NCBI GenBank assembly: GCA_021769025.1
Contig: JAETTS010000037.1
Location: 1 to 12,482, forward strand
Source of the DNA: Enterocloster bolteae
GTDB lineage: Bacteria; Bacillota_A; Clostridia; Lachnospirales; Lachnospiraceae
Length of the DNA: 12,482 nt
Direction: 5' to 3'
Numbering within the stretch: the stretch's first letter is position 1; each line of letters starts with the position of its first letter. The notes beneath the pieces were generated by a model. That model was given only the letters and a program-made list of their open reading frames with translations. It had not been told where the DNA came from and made no database searches. Of the stretch, positions 1 through 6,137 are shown piece after piece. Both the position numbers and the translations under genes were made by a program.

Positions 1-1
1 A

Positions 2-1036
2 TCATAAGATAAAAGCAGCTAACAGCTTTGCCGTATCCATGACTGCCTGGATGTGGGTTCGTTCCATTCCATGGGAGGAAAAGGTGCCCATGCCGAAAGC
101 GGCTGCCTGGATATTCCCTCCTGCACGAACTGCTGCGTTGGCGTCTGTGCCGTAACGGTAGAATACATCCTCCACAAAATCAATGTCTGCTTCCTTCGCG
201 CATGTGATCAGCCGGTCTGTCAGTTCCCTGTCATACGGGGAGAAGTTGTCTTTTACGCAGATGGACACCTTCTTCTCACTTCCTGCATGATCCGGACCCA
301 GAACGCCGATATCCAGGGCAATGTACTCACTTATCTCCTCTGGCACATAGGAACCGCCGTGTCCGATCTCCTCATAGTGGGGAAAGGCAAACCATACGTT
401 GCAGGAAGGAACCAGGTTCTGTTCCCTCATATATTTAAGGACAGCCAGAGCACATGCTACACATGCCTTGTCATCAATAAACCGGGACTTAATATATCCG
501 CTTTCCGTCACTGTGAAATGAGGCTCCAGGGAGATAATATCCCCGTGCTGGATTCCCAGATCTTTCACTTCCTTCTCAGAGTGAACATCCTCATCCAGAA
601 TAAGGATCATGGTCTTCTCATCCCTGGTAAGGGTCTTGGCATCGTCAAATACATGAACCGAATGGGACTGGCACAAAACAAGTCCTGTATATGTCCTTCC
701 ATCCCGGGTATGGATCACTGCCGTCTCCCCTTCGATGTTGTTGTAATTGATTCCGCCCAGATTCCTGACACGGATTTTTCCATCCTTATCGATTTTACGA
801 ACCATCAGGCCAAGGGTATCCAGATGAGCACCTACACAGATGGTCTTTGTCTCATCCTTCCCTTTCACCTTAATGTATCCGGTCCGTTTCCTGTCAAACT
901 CTACCGGATACCCTAACTCCCCGGCAAGTTCCTCCAACAGCGGATTCACTTCCTCATAATAACTGACCGGGCTGGGAGTATTGATCATTTTCTCCATCAC
1001 GGCCAGTAAGTAAGATTTATCGAACACAGCTTCCAT
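2..1036 (-). CDS. M42-family metallopeptidase (aminopeptidase / endoglucanase-like)
   Basis: Predicted cytoplasmic, dinuclear-metal peptidase of 344 residues, the usual length for M42 enzymes, which trim N-terminal residues from peptides as large oligomers. Metal-site motifs appear in the family order: AHLD (H71, D73), IDDKA (D188/D189), HYEEIG (catalytic E222 and metal-binding E223), ALDIG (D242), and a late SSHGMERTHI with H322. The insert between the first and second motifs fits the M42 dimerisation/PDZ-like domain. The start at 1036 was chosen because AAAGGAG lies about 8 bases upstream and family similarity begins there; the frame stays open to 1165 but that extension has no supporting site. 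The stop codon (TGA) is at 2-4. The EEIGHGGS motif differs from the more common EEVGLRGA, so substrate preference cannot be given. It lies downstream of the G3E pair but is separated by a gap and a hairpin, so it is probably a separate transcript. The family is confident; the exact substrate is unknown. Confidence 0.85.
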   Translation of the reverse strand: MEAVFDKSYLLAVMEKMINTPSPVSYYEEVNPLLEELAGELGYPVEFDRKRTGYIKVKGKDETKTICVGAHLDTLGLMVRKIDKDGKIRVRNLGGINYNNIEGETAVIHTRDGRTYTGLVLCQSHSVHVFDDAKTLTRDEKTMILILDEDVHSEKEVKDLGIQHGDIISLEPHFTVTESGYIKSRFIDDKACVACALAVLKYMREQNLVPSCNVWFAFPHYEEIGHGGSYVPEEISEYIALDIGVLGPDHAGSEKKVSICVKDNFSPYDRELTDRLITCAKEADIDFVEDVFYRYGTDANAAVRAGGNIQAAAFGMGTFSSHGMERTHIQAVMDTAKLLAAFIL

Positions 1037-1387
1037 TATGAAATTCTCCTTTTTATGTAACCATTTTTCCCCATGACAGTCCTTTTTTGTGCCTTGCCTG
1101 TTACATTCCGGCATACTGAACGGCCCTTTTAAGCATATCTGGAGCGTATCTGAATATTTACACATTTCTAAGATACCATTCTAAAGCATTAACATGAAAA
1201 AATCCAGCGGAATTTTTGATTTTCAGGCAGAATTTTGGTGTTTTTTGTGGCCATTTCACCCATTTTTGACCAACACACCTTAAATAAGGCGTACCTCCTT
1301 CAAGAGATACCCTTTGTACAGCCATCAACAATCAGATGCCCTGGTCCATTCACTCCATGGCATCCAGGGCATCTGACCTTTTCACTA
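1037..1387. other. Intergenic region before the M42 gene; no gene seen
   Basis: This 351-base stretch carries no convincing gene. It holds the hairpin after the G3E operon (1332-1376), a 12-base palindrome CCTTAAATAAGG at 1278-1289, and an isolated minus-strand AAGGAGG at 1294-1300 with no start codon at a usable distance. A weak minus-strand promoter may lie around 1150-1195 (a TAGAAT-like -10 without a good -35), which would drive the M42 gene with a leader of over 100 bases. I am not confident of that promoter. Confidence 0.35.
1332..1376 (-). terminator. Strong hairpin after the G3E operon, probable terminator
   Basis: A perfect 13-base-pair inverted repeat (1332-1344 with 1364-1376) encloses a 19-base loop and begins 11 bases after the stop codon of the second G3E-type gene. 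The minus-strand sequence after the stem is only moderately T-rich (TTGTTGATGG), so it may be a weak intrinsic terminator or a 3'-end stabilising stem. The plus-strand flank CCTTTTC is no better. Confidence 0.6.
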
Positions 1388-2335
1388 TTAAAACTGCACA
1401 ACCTCTTTAATCGGTTCCGTCTTCTCCACTGCCTCTGCATACAGTATCGGCCCTACGCCACCGTAATCCTGCCACTCCTCGTATTCGATTCTGGCGCGAA
1501 CCTTCACCCACTGCTTGGTCTCCAAAAGCCTTGCCTCCCTGGCCTTGCATACATACCCAAGAAACGTCATATCCGCCTCACAGCAGGTCATGGCCATCCG
1601 CCCTGGCACAAAATAGTTTTTCGGAAAGTTCTTTGATTTCAACACCATGCCGGTAAACTCCACAACCTTCCCCCTGTAACGATCCGGTTTATCCATGCAG
1701 TCAATATACCAGATGCCGTAAGCCTCCGGCTTGATCTCTATCACATCAGCGGACATATCATAGGGAAGGTCAGACTCTGATATCTCCGTGATCTCTCCCT
1801 CTTCGTCTTCAAAGACGATTTCTGCCTGATTGTTCATGGCCAACAGTGTACGGCGATATCCCTCCAGATCTTCCACATCGTCACAGCGATTGCAGATAAT
1901 CAGTTCCGAATTTCGCACCATGGCTCCCAGAAGAGGTTTCATATTCTTCACATACAGATCAAAGGTAGAGCCGTCAATGATGGTCACCTGCTGGTAGACT
2001 GTCCAGTCTTTGGGAAGCTTCAACTCATCCTGATTCCACATGCCGTTCCACTCCATCAGCACTCTCTCTGGATTATACAGAAGTTCCAGTTCTTCCAGGC
2101 GGGCCGGGGTTAACTCTTCTAAGCTATCCATGTAGACCACGGATGTCCTGGTTCGGTTCAGAAGATCAACGTCATATTCTGTGTCTCCTTCTTCACACAC
2201 AATCAGAAGGGTTTTTCCTTCTGCCTGAAAATATTCCTGTTCCATGGTAAACTGAAGGAACTGGGTCTTCCCTGCCTCCAGAAATCCGTTGATGAGAAAC
2301 AACGGCATCACATCATCCTCAATCATTGGTCCCAT
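1388..2335 (-). CDS. G3E/CobW-like P-loop protein with C-terminal DUF1980-like (YcgQ/TIGR03943) domain
   Basis: A 315-residue protein with two parts. Residues about 10-190 resemble a divergent G3E/COG0523 P-loop domain: Walker A is GFLEAGKT (17-24), the usual IEPSG region reads MEWNG (94-98), and the NKxD specificity motif may be NRCD (149-152). The CxCC metal motif of metal-chaperone GTPases is absent. Residues about 195-310 look like the C-terminal domain of YcgQ/TIGR03943 proteins, which accompany a permease: an OB-like stretch with GKVVEFTGMV followed by a CCEAD motif (C251, C252). The start at 2335 is chosen because AGGAG lies 9 bases before that ATG; a TTG at 2344 also opens the frame. 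Five bases separate it from the stop of the upstream metal-chaperone gene, so the two are co-transcribed and perhaps translationally coupled. Metal handling is inferred from this pairing. No permease partner is in the window. Confidence 0.65.
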   Translation of the reverse strand: MGPMIEDDVMPLFLINGFLEAGKTQFLQFTMEQEYFQAEGKTLLIVCEEGDTEYDVDLLNRTRTSVVYMDSLEELTPARLEELELLYNPERVLMEWNGMWNQDELKLPKDWTVYQQVTIIDGSTFDLYVKNMKPLLGAMVRNSELIICNRCDDVEDLEGYRRTLLAMNNQAEIVFEDEEGEITEISESDLPYDMSADVIEIKPEAYGIWYIDCMDKPDRYRGKVVEFTGMVLKSKNFPKNYFVPGRMAMTCCEADMTFLGYVCKAREARLLETKQWVKVRARIEYEEWQDYGGVGPILYAEAVEKTEPIKEVVQF

Positions 2336-2340
2336 CTCTA

Positions 2341-3501
2341 TCAACTCCTGCCAAATGCTTTATTTAACGCATCTTCTCTCAGCCTTGCGCCGATGACGCA
2401 TACTTTTCCTGTATAATCCGGCTCTCCTTCCCGGATCTCAAACTCATCCGGAACCAAGTCAAAATAATACCATGTTCCAGGAGTCTCGCTGGGTATCATC
2501 CCTTTAGCCCGTAGAACGTCGCCGTATGCGTTGCCATTGGCCAGTTCATCCAAAATCTCTTCCAACTTCCCACGGTTGCATCCCGCCGCATTTTCCATAC
2601 CCCAGCTGCTGAAGACCTCGTCTGCGTGGTGATGGTGATGCTCATGGTCATGGCAGCCGCAGCTGCATTCTTCCCCGTCATGGTGGTGATGATGTTCATG
2701 GTCGTGGCCGCATTCTTCTTCACCGTCGTGGTGATGATGATGCTCATGATCGTGGCCACAGCCACATTCTTCCTCACCGTCGTGGTAGTGATGATGCTCA
2801 TGGTCGTGGCCACAGCCACATTCTTCCTTACCGTCGTGGTGGTGATGTTCCTGTCCATGTTTCCGGCTCTCCTCCACCTCTTTCATCAGATCTGCCGCCA
2901 TAGTATCCGGCTTCTCGATAATCTCCAGAAGCTGGGTTCCACTTAACTGATTGCACGGAGTTGTCACAATGGAAGCGGTCTCATTATGTTGTCTCAGCAT
3001 TTCCACCGCCTTTTGTACTTTTGCCTCATCCGTGACATCGGTTCTGCTGAGCACAATCGTCCCTGCATTCTCCACCTGATTGTTGAAAAACTCTCCAAAA
3101 TTCTTCATATACATCTTACATTTGGAAGCATCCACAACAGTTACCGCACTGTTCAGCGTCACATCCACCGTCGCGGCCACGTCCCGCACCGCCTTCATCA
3201 CATCAGACAGCTTTCCAACCCCTGACGGCTCGATGATTACCCTGTCTGGTTTGTACTTTGTCAGCACTTCCTCCAGGGACTTTCCGAAATCTCCCACCAG
3301 AGAACAGCAGATGCATCCGGAATTCATCTCGCGGATCTCGATTCCGGAATCCTTTAAAAACCCTCCGTCGATACCGATCTCACCAAACTCATTCTCAATC
3401 AGCACCACCTGCTCCCCGGCGATCGCCTCCTCCAAAAGTTTCTTAATAAATGTAGTTTTTCCAGCCCCCAAAAAGCCGGAGATAATATCAATCTTTGTCA
3501 T
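2341..3501 (-). CDS. G3E-family GTPase (COG0523/CobW-like) with His/Cys-rich tandem repeats; putative metal chaperone
   Basis: A 386-residue cytoplasmic GTPase of the group that delivers metals such as zinc, cobalt or nickel to client proteins. Motifs appear in order: Walker A GFLGAGKTT (9-17), ENEFGEIGID (36-45), the metal-binding CICC (63-66), IEPSGVGK (90-97), VVDASK (122-127), SRTD as the guanine-specificity motif (152-155), and a CobW_C-like C-terminal domain (about 297-386). Between the GTPase and C-terminal domains, residues 216-293 are almost entirely His, Asp, Glu and Cys in four near-identical units, a much enlarged form of the His-rich loop common in this family and a clear metal store or sensor. 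The start at 3501 has GAAGGAAAA upstream. It is the first gene of an operon with 1388-2335, from a promoter at 3529-3557. Which metal it handles cannot be read from sequence; zinc is the leading guess for a CxCC plus His-rich protein. Confidence 0.85.
   Translation of the reverse strand: MTKIDIISGFLGAGKTTFIKKLLEEAIAGEQVVLIENEFGEIGIDGGFLKDSGIEIREMNSGCICCSLVGDFGKSLEEVLTKYKPDRVIIEPSGVGKLSDVMKAVRDVAATVDVTLNSAVTVVDASKCKMYMKNFGEFFNNQVENAGTIVLSRTDVTDEAKVQKAVEMLRQHNETASIVTTPCNQLSGTQLLEIIEKPDTMAADLMKEVEESRKHGQEHHHHDGKEECGCGHDHEHHHYHDGEEECGCGHDHEHHHHHDGEEECGHDHEHHHHHDGEECSCGCHDHEHHHHHADEVFSSWGMENAAGCNRGKLEEILDELANGNAYGDVLRAKGMIPSETPGTWYYFDLVPDEFEIREGEPDYTGKVCVIGARLREDALNKAFGRS
2626..2835 (-). repeat. 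Four in-frame tandem repeats encoding a His/Cys metal-binding unit
   Basis: Protein residues 223-292 consist of four units of 18, 18, 16 and 18 residues with consensus DGEEECGCGHDHEHHHHH. At DNA level the period is 54 bases, 48 in the third unit. Unit 3 lacks one Cys-Gly pair; unit 4 reads CSCGC. Each unit has 7-8 His and 1-3 Cys. Near-identity of neighbouring units suggests recent slippage or unequal recombination, so copy number may vary between strains. Confidence 0.9.
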
Positions 3502-3528
3502 AATATTTTCCCTTCTTTCTAATCCTTT

Positions 3529-3557
3529 ATTTTGTCACAAACTTCCTGTAAAGTCAA
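3529..3557 (-). promoter_or_regulatory. Sigma-A-type promoter for the G3E operon
   Basis: On the minus strand, TTGACT (3552-3557) and CAAAAT (3529-3534) are separated by exactly 17 bases. Transcription would begin around 3522, giving a leader of about 20 bases before the start at 3501. Confidence 0.6.
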
Positions 3558-3559
3558 TA

Positions 3560-3607
3560 TGCCACTTGGGCATGCCGCTAAATCTTGCCACTAAATTGCC
3601 GCTAAAT
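3560..3607. promoter_or_regulatory. Four TGCCRCT repeats upstream of the -35; candidate operator
   Basis: TGCC[A/G]CT occurs at 3560, 3573, 3586 and 3597. The last three extend to TGCC[A/G]CTAAAT. Spacing is 13, 13 and 11 bases, near one helical turn, and the array ends 2 bases from the -35 of the G3E operon. This looks like a cooperative regulator site. It does not resemble the Bacillus Zur box or an AdcR site, so the regulator is unknown. Confidence 0.5.
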
Positions 3608-3694
3608 CATTGAACTGTAAGCGATTGAGCCGGCATATTATTTCACAGAATCCAAAGTTCTTTCACTTCAGCCCAAAATTTTTCCCAAAATCCA

Positions 3695-3736
3695 TTTTCA
3701 AAAATCCCAGGCCGATGTATAATAATTCCGTCGGCC
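3695..3736 (+). promoter_or_regulatory. Promoter with an inverted repeat around its -10
   Basis: TTTTCA (3695-3700) and a perfect TATAAT (3718-3723) are 17 bases apart, directed at the gene starting at 3855. The -10 lies in the loop of a perfect inverted repeat GGCCGA (3710-3715) / TCGGCC (3731-3736), a likely operator. The overlapping GCCGATGT also resembles a sigma-28 -10 (GCCGATAA), but no TAAA is seen at the right distance. A second inverted repeat, CTGCCG (3747-3752) / CGGCAG (3762-3767), falls in the leader. Confidence 0.5.
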
Positions 3737-3854
3737 AATGAAAATCCTGCCGACAGCAAGGCGGCAGGTGGTGTAAAAACAGGTTTTCAGATTTACAAAG
3801 AAACATGACCCATAAGGAATATGACAGATGAGATACAAGAAAGGAGTATGAAAC

Positions 3855-4481
3855 ATGTTAGGAACCATAAACCTGGCGGTACCAGGAAACGGCCGACCTT
3901 TAAGATATGCCTCCCCAAACTCCTCGGCGGCAGAACGCTCTTCCGGTGCTGCTCAGGAGAAGAAAAACACAGCCCTGGACGCGCTGTCTTCCATTCCTTC
4001 TGATAACATGACGCTGCGTTTTGAGACATCAGGTGGGAAAAAGGGAACGCTTCACTGGTCCAAAGATATGCTAGCTTCTGTAGGAGGAAATGGCGGCACA
4101 GTAAACGCAAGATATCATGAAAGTTCAACCAAAGATGATCCGATTGCCGTCATCTGGGGGACAGATTCGGGCGGAAGATCCTATGAAACCATCATTCATC
4201 TAAATGATGTGAATCCCCATGACGCAACCCCAGGGGAAATGATAGCGTTGAATGCCCACCTGTCTAAAATCAATGGCAAAAATGACGCAAGCCCTGTGGC
4301 ATTGTGGTCATCCATAGGAGTTTTCGGCACCGACTCCCAAACAGACTATGAGTCGTACTACAGCGACTATATCGCCATGCAAAAACAGTCTGGCAATCAA
4401 GCTGGCGCCCAGCTTTATCAGATTCAGTTGGAGAGATTTCTATTCTCTTTCCAGCAAGCGGCAGAAAACACGCAATGGTGA
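3855..4481 (+). CDS. Hypothetical protein, 208 residues, unrecognised
   Basis: I do not recognise this family with confidence. The start at 3855 has AAGGAG at 3841-3846, 8 bases upstream. An out-of-frame ATG at 3848 sits only 1 base from that site and was rejected. There is no signal peptide or membrane segment, so it is probably cytoplasmic. The first 45 residues are low complexity (Ser, Ala, Asn, Gly). Residues about 50-130 look like a compact alpha/beta domain, with a strand-rich stretch ending in YETIIHLNDVNP. The C-terminal 45 residues (from about 163) are helical and Gln/Tyr-rich. Coding reality is supported by the ribosome binding site, the promoter at 3695-3723 and the long single frame. 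It stands alone between the divergent G3E operon and a non-coding stretch, so context gives no function. Loose similarity in layout to small Lachnospiraceae proteins of unknown function is an impression only. Confidence 0.7.
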   Translation: MLGTINLAVPGNGRPLRYASPNSSAAERSSGAAQEKKNTALDALSSIPSDNMTLRFETSGGKKGTLHWSKDMLASVGGNGGTVNARYHESSTKDDPIAVIWGTDSGGRSYETIIHLNDVNPHDATPGEMIALNAHLSKINGKNDASPVALWSSIGVFGTDSQTDYESYYSDYIAMQKQSGNQAGAQLYQIQLERFLFSFQQAAENTQW

Positions 4482-4718
4482 CAAGAAACATGTTTGGACT
4501 TATATTATAGGTCATCGATTTTCCCGAACGACTTGGAATATAAGAGAGCATAAATGGTTCTGAACGACAGAAGGACCATAGGTTTACCTGCAAATCTGCG
4601 GAATCTGACAATTTGTAAATTAATAAACCTGCCGCCTCATATGCTGCACCAAAAAAGAAGCAGCCCTGTGGTTTTGTATCCCCATTCCCAAGGGGCTGCA
4701 AAGCCCCAGGGCTGTTTT
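4478..4718 (+). ncRNA. Candidate small RNA or independent 3' transcript
   Basis: GTGACA (4478-4483), overlapping the stop codon of the preceding gene, and TATATT (4501-4506) are 17 bases apart and would start a transcript near 4512. A terminator-like hairpin ends at 4718, so the product would be about 205 nt. It holds no convincing ORF but has pairing potential: AGGTTTA (4580-4586) with TAAACCT (4624-4630), enclosing a CAAAT/ATTTG pair. It could equally be the 3' untranslated region of the upstream gene. Confidence 0.3.
4661..4718. terminator. Bidirectional Rho-independent terminator
   Basis: CAGCCCTG (4661-4668) pairs with CAGGGCTG (4707-4714) and is followed by TTTT on the plus strand. Read on the minus strand, the stem is followed by CTTCTTTTTT. 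Inside is a compact second hairpin, GGGGCT (4692-4697) / AGCCCC (4702-4707), closing a GCAA (GNRA) tetraloop. The two stems share base 4707. It serves the 3855-4481 gene and possibly the candidate small RNA. Confidence 0.65.
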
Positions 4719-4944
4719 CAGTACTTTGTCAATGATGTTTGTCAATGACTTTCAAACGAACCCTGGAAAGAATACCGCTCTTATGGTACACTATTAATGT
4801 CAGTTCGTTAATGTTTGGCCGCCAGAGATAACACAGCCTGGAGCTTCATGTAAAGCAAACGTGCCCAGGAGAATACAATAGGCTTCTCTCTCTAGGCGGT
4901 TCACAACGGCCCACCCCCCCTATTTATAGAAAGGAGGACTTTTC
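4719..4944 (+). promoter_or_regulatory. Upstream region of the PsiE-like gene
   Basis: A likely promoter is TGGAAA (4764-4769), 17 bases, then TACACT (4787-4792) preceded by an extended-10 TGG, leaving a leader of about 145 bases. Just upstream, TTTGTCAATGA is repeated exactly at 4725-4735 and 4738-4748 (13-base period), a possible regulator site. A run of seven C residues (4914-4920) precedes the ribosome binding site. No gene is seen here. Confidence 0.35.
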
Positions 4945-5349
4945 ATGAAGCACCCCGGAAATAATAGTTCCCGCCATGTGCAGAGTTTTATCTTCAACAC
5001 AGCCATGCTGCTGGAACTTCTTGTCGCGCTCATTGTAATCATCGCCCTTATCATCATGTTTGCCCAGGTACCAGTGGATCTGAAGCTGCTGGTGGAAAAC
5101 GGAGAGTTCAACCAATTCTTGAAAAAGATGTTCGACTTAATCATTGGAATTGAGCTTTTGAAAATGTTGTGCCGCCACGACCTGGATTCTATCGTTGAAG
5201 TGCTCCTGTTTTCCGTGGCCCGGGAGATGATTATTGAACACATGCCTATCTATTTTGAACTAGTCGGAATCATAGCAATCGCCATCCTGTTCCTTGTGAG
5301 AAAATATCTGTTTGTCTCCGCACTGGACAAGGCTGACGACGAGCAATGA
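4945..5349 (+). CDS. PsiE-like (phosphate-starvation-inducible E family) membrane protein
   Basis: A 134-residue integral membrane protein. Hydrophobic segments lie at about 19-40, 58-76, 82-97 and 103-123. The conserved-looking stretches IELLKML (69-75), the following D80 and the segment IVEVLLFSVAREMII (83-97) match the PsiE family (PF06146), as does the C-terminal hydrophobic helix ending in VRKYL. The molecular function of PsiE proteins is not established; the E. coli member is named for induction under phosphate limitation, and no phosphate-regulon site is evident here. AAGGAGG at 4931-4937 lies 7 bases before the ATG. It converges with the cupin gene, leaving only 8 bases between stop codons and no terminator, so the two transcripts must overlap at their 3' ends. 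Family assignment is good; role unknown. Confidence 0.75.
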   Translation: MKHPGNNSSRHVQSFIFNTAMLLELLVALIVIIALIIMFAQVPVDLKLLVENGEFNQFLKKMFDLIIGIELLKMLCRHDLDSIVEVLLFSVAREMIIEHMPIYFELVGIIAIAILFLVRKYLFVSALDKADDEQ

Positions 5350-5357
5350 GTATTGCC

Positions 5358-5708
5358 TTATACGATGGCATCCTCCTTTGTATATGCCCCAAGAGAATTC
5401 TCTTTCACCTGGATGCAGACAAAGCTGATTGCCGCATCTTCCGATGCAAAAAACTGACGCCTAGCCGCCGGAGAAACACGAATCCAATCTCCGGCCGCAA
5501 GTGCAATTGTCTCTCCATCTATCACAGCCTTCCCCTTCCCAGCAAGAATCCCGTAAATCTCTTCATTATTCTTATGTGCATGGACAAAGGGAACGCCTGT
5601 TCCTGCCGGAAGATTATTCAGGCTCACCTCCGCTCCTGTCAGAGATAGCAGGTCATGAAGCTCTGTTCTTGCATCGGATGCCACATTTACCTTGTTATAA
5701 TTTGCCAT
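5358..5708 (-). CDS. Small single-domain cupin protein
   Basis: A 116-residue single cupin barrel. Cupin motif 1 is clear: G38, H43, H45 and E49/E50 within VHAHKNNEEIYGILAG, the usual 2-His/1-Glu metal ligands. Motif 2 (GDWIRVSP, 73-80, then AARRQF) retains Gly and Pro but has no obvious fourth His, so the metal site may be three-ligand. The start at 5708 is chosen because AAGGGA lies about 7 bases upstream and a strong promoter lies just beyond; the frame continues upstream to 5861 but that would place coding sequence across the promoter. Small stand-alone cupins of this type have no single known function; isomerase, oxygenase or sugar/quorum-metabolite sensing roles are all possible. It stands alone, convergent with the PsiE-like gene and divergent from the AAA-ATPase remnant. 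Confidence 0.8.
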   Translation of the reverse strand: MANYNKVNVASDARTELHDLLSLTGAEVSLNNLPAGTGVPFVHAHKNNEEIYGILAGKGKAVIDGETIALAAGDWIRVSPAARRQFFASEDAAISFVCIQVKENSLGAYTKEDAIV

Positions 5709-5729
5709 ATTAATTCCCTTCTTACTTTC

Positions 5730-5780
5730 TGTTGTAACATTCATTGATACATCAATATTTATATCACAGCTTTGTTGTAA
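5730..5780. promoter_or_regulatory. Candidate operator at the cupin promoter
   Basis: A perfect palindrome ATTGAT-AC-ATCAAT (5743-5756) covers the predicted start point. TGTTGTAA occurs both at 5730-5737 and within the promoter spacer at 5773-5780. A strong promoter with such sites at its start is typical of a repressed gene; the regulator is not identifiable. Confidence 0.4.
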
Positions 5781-5786
5781 TGTCAA
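5758..5786 (-). promoter_or_regulatory. Consensus sigma-A promoter of the cupin gene
   Basis: Minus-strand TTGACA (5781-5786) and TATAAA (5758-5763) are 17 bases apart, a near-perfect promoter. The start point would be about 5751, giving a leader of about 43 bases. Confidence 0.8.
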
Positions 5787-5875
5787 TAGTTGCATCGTTT
5801 TTTCTTTCTTATCTACTCCAATGTAATATGTTAAAATAAACAGAGTGGCAGACAGGAGCAAAGGGGAGGTATTCC

Positions 5876-6109
5876 ATGGAATTTTATCTGAATCCGGGTA
5901 ACAGAGGCTTTGAGGAAGCCATCCGTTCCAGCATCTATGTAGACAAGACCGGGCTGATCGCCTGTACCAACAGTCTTCTGAGTACCAAGGAAAAATATAT
6001 TTGTGTCAGCAGACCTCGGCGCTTTGGAAAGTTTATGGCCCTTGAAATGCTTGCCGCCTATTACAGTCGCGGATGTGATTCTTCTCAAAATGCAGCAATT
6101 TCTAATTGA
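5876..6109 (+). pseudogene. N-terminal remnant of an AAA-ATPase-like (PF09820/DUF1703-type) gene
   Basis: The 77-residue frame reads like the beginning of the large AAA-ATPase-like family (often with a C-terminal PD-(D/E)XK nuclease-like domain, usually over 500 residues): FEEAIRSSIYVDKTGLI, then SRPRRFGK and ALEMLAAYYSRGCDS. Similarity ends at the last of these and a stop follows after 6 residues (SQNAAISN includes the last matching Ser). The Walker A Ser/Thr after GK is Phe (GKF), which would damage nucleotide binding. The rest of the gene is missing: the FeoB-associated gene ends 28 bases downstream on the other strand. A good ribosome binding site (GGGGAGG) remains. This is a deletion remnant; a functional short peptide is unlikely. 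Confidence 0.75.
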
Positions 6110-6137
6110 AGCAGCCCCGGGAAAGCTTACAGGCCTT

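Noticed and set aside
53..916. Long plus-strand frame (287 codons)
   Set aside because: Lies entirely antisense to the M42 gene, whose motifs are clear; no family resemblance.
1263..1300. AAGGAGG on the minus strand suggesting a small gene
   Set aside because: The nearest ATG is about 30 bases away and opens only 24 codons with no recognisable features.
1235..1636. Plus-strand 133-codon frame
   Set aside because: Antisense to the G3E-DUF1980 gene and crosses its terminator hairpin; no ribosome binding site.
2626..2835. CRISPR-like periodic repeat
   Set aside because: Repeats are contiguous without spacers and stay in frame inside a protein domain.
2496..2946. Frames on both strands across the His-rich repeats
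   Set aside because: Low-complexity products (poly-Thr, poly-Met/Val) are shadows of the repeated CAC/GAC codons in the G3E gene.
5709..5861. 51-codon upstream extension of the cupin
   Set aside because: It would translate through a consensus promoter; a proper ribosome binding site precedes 5708.
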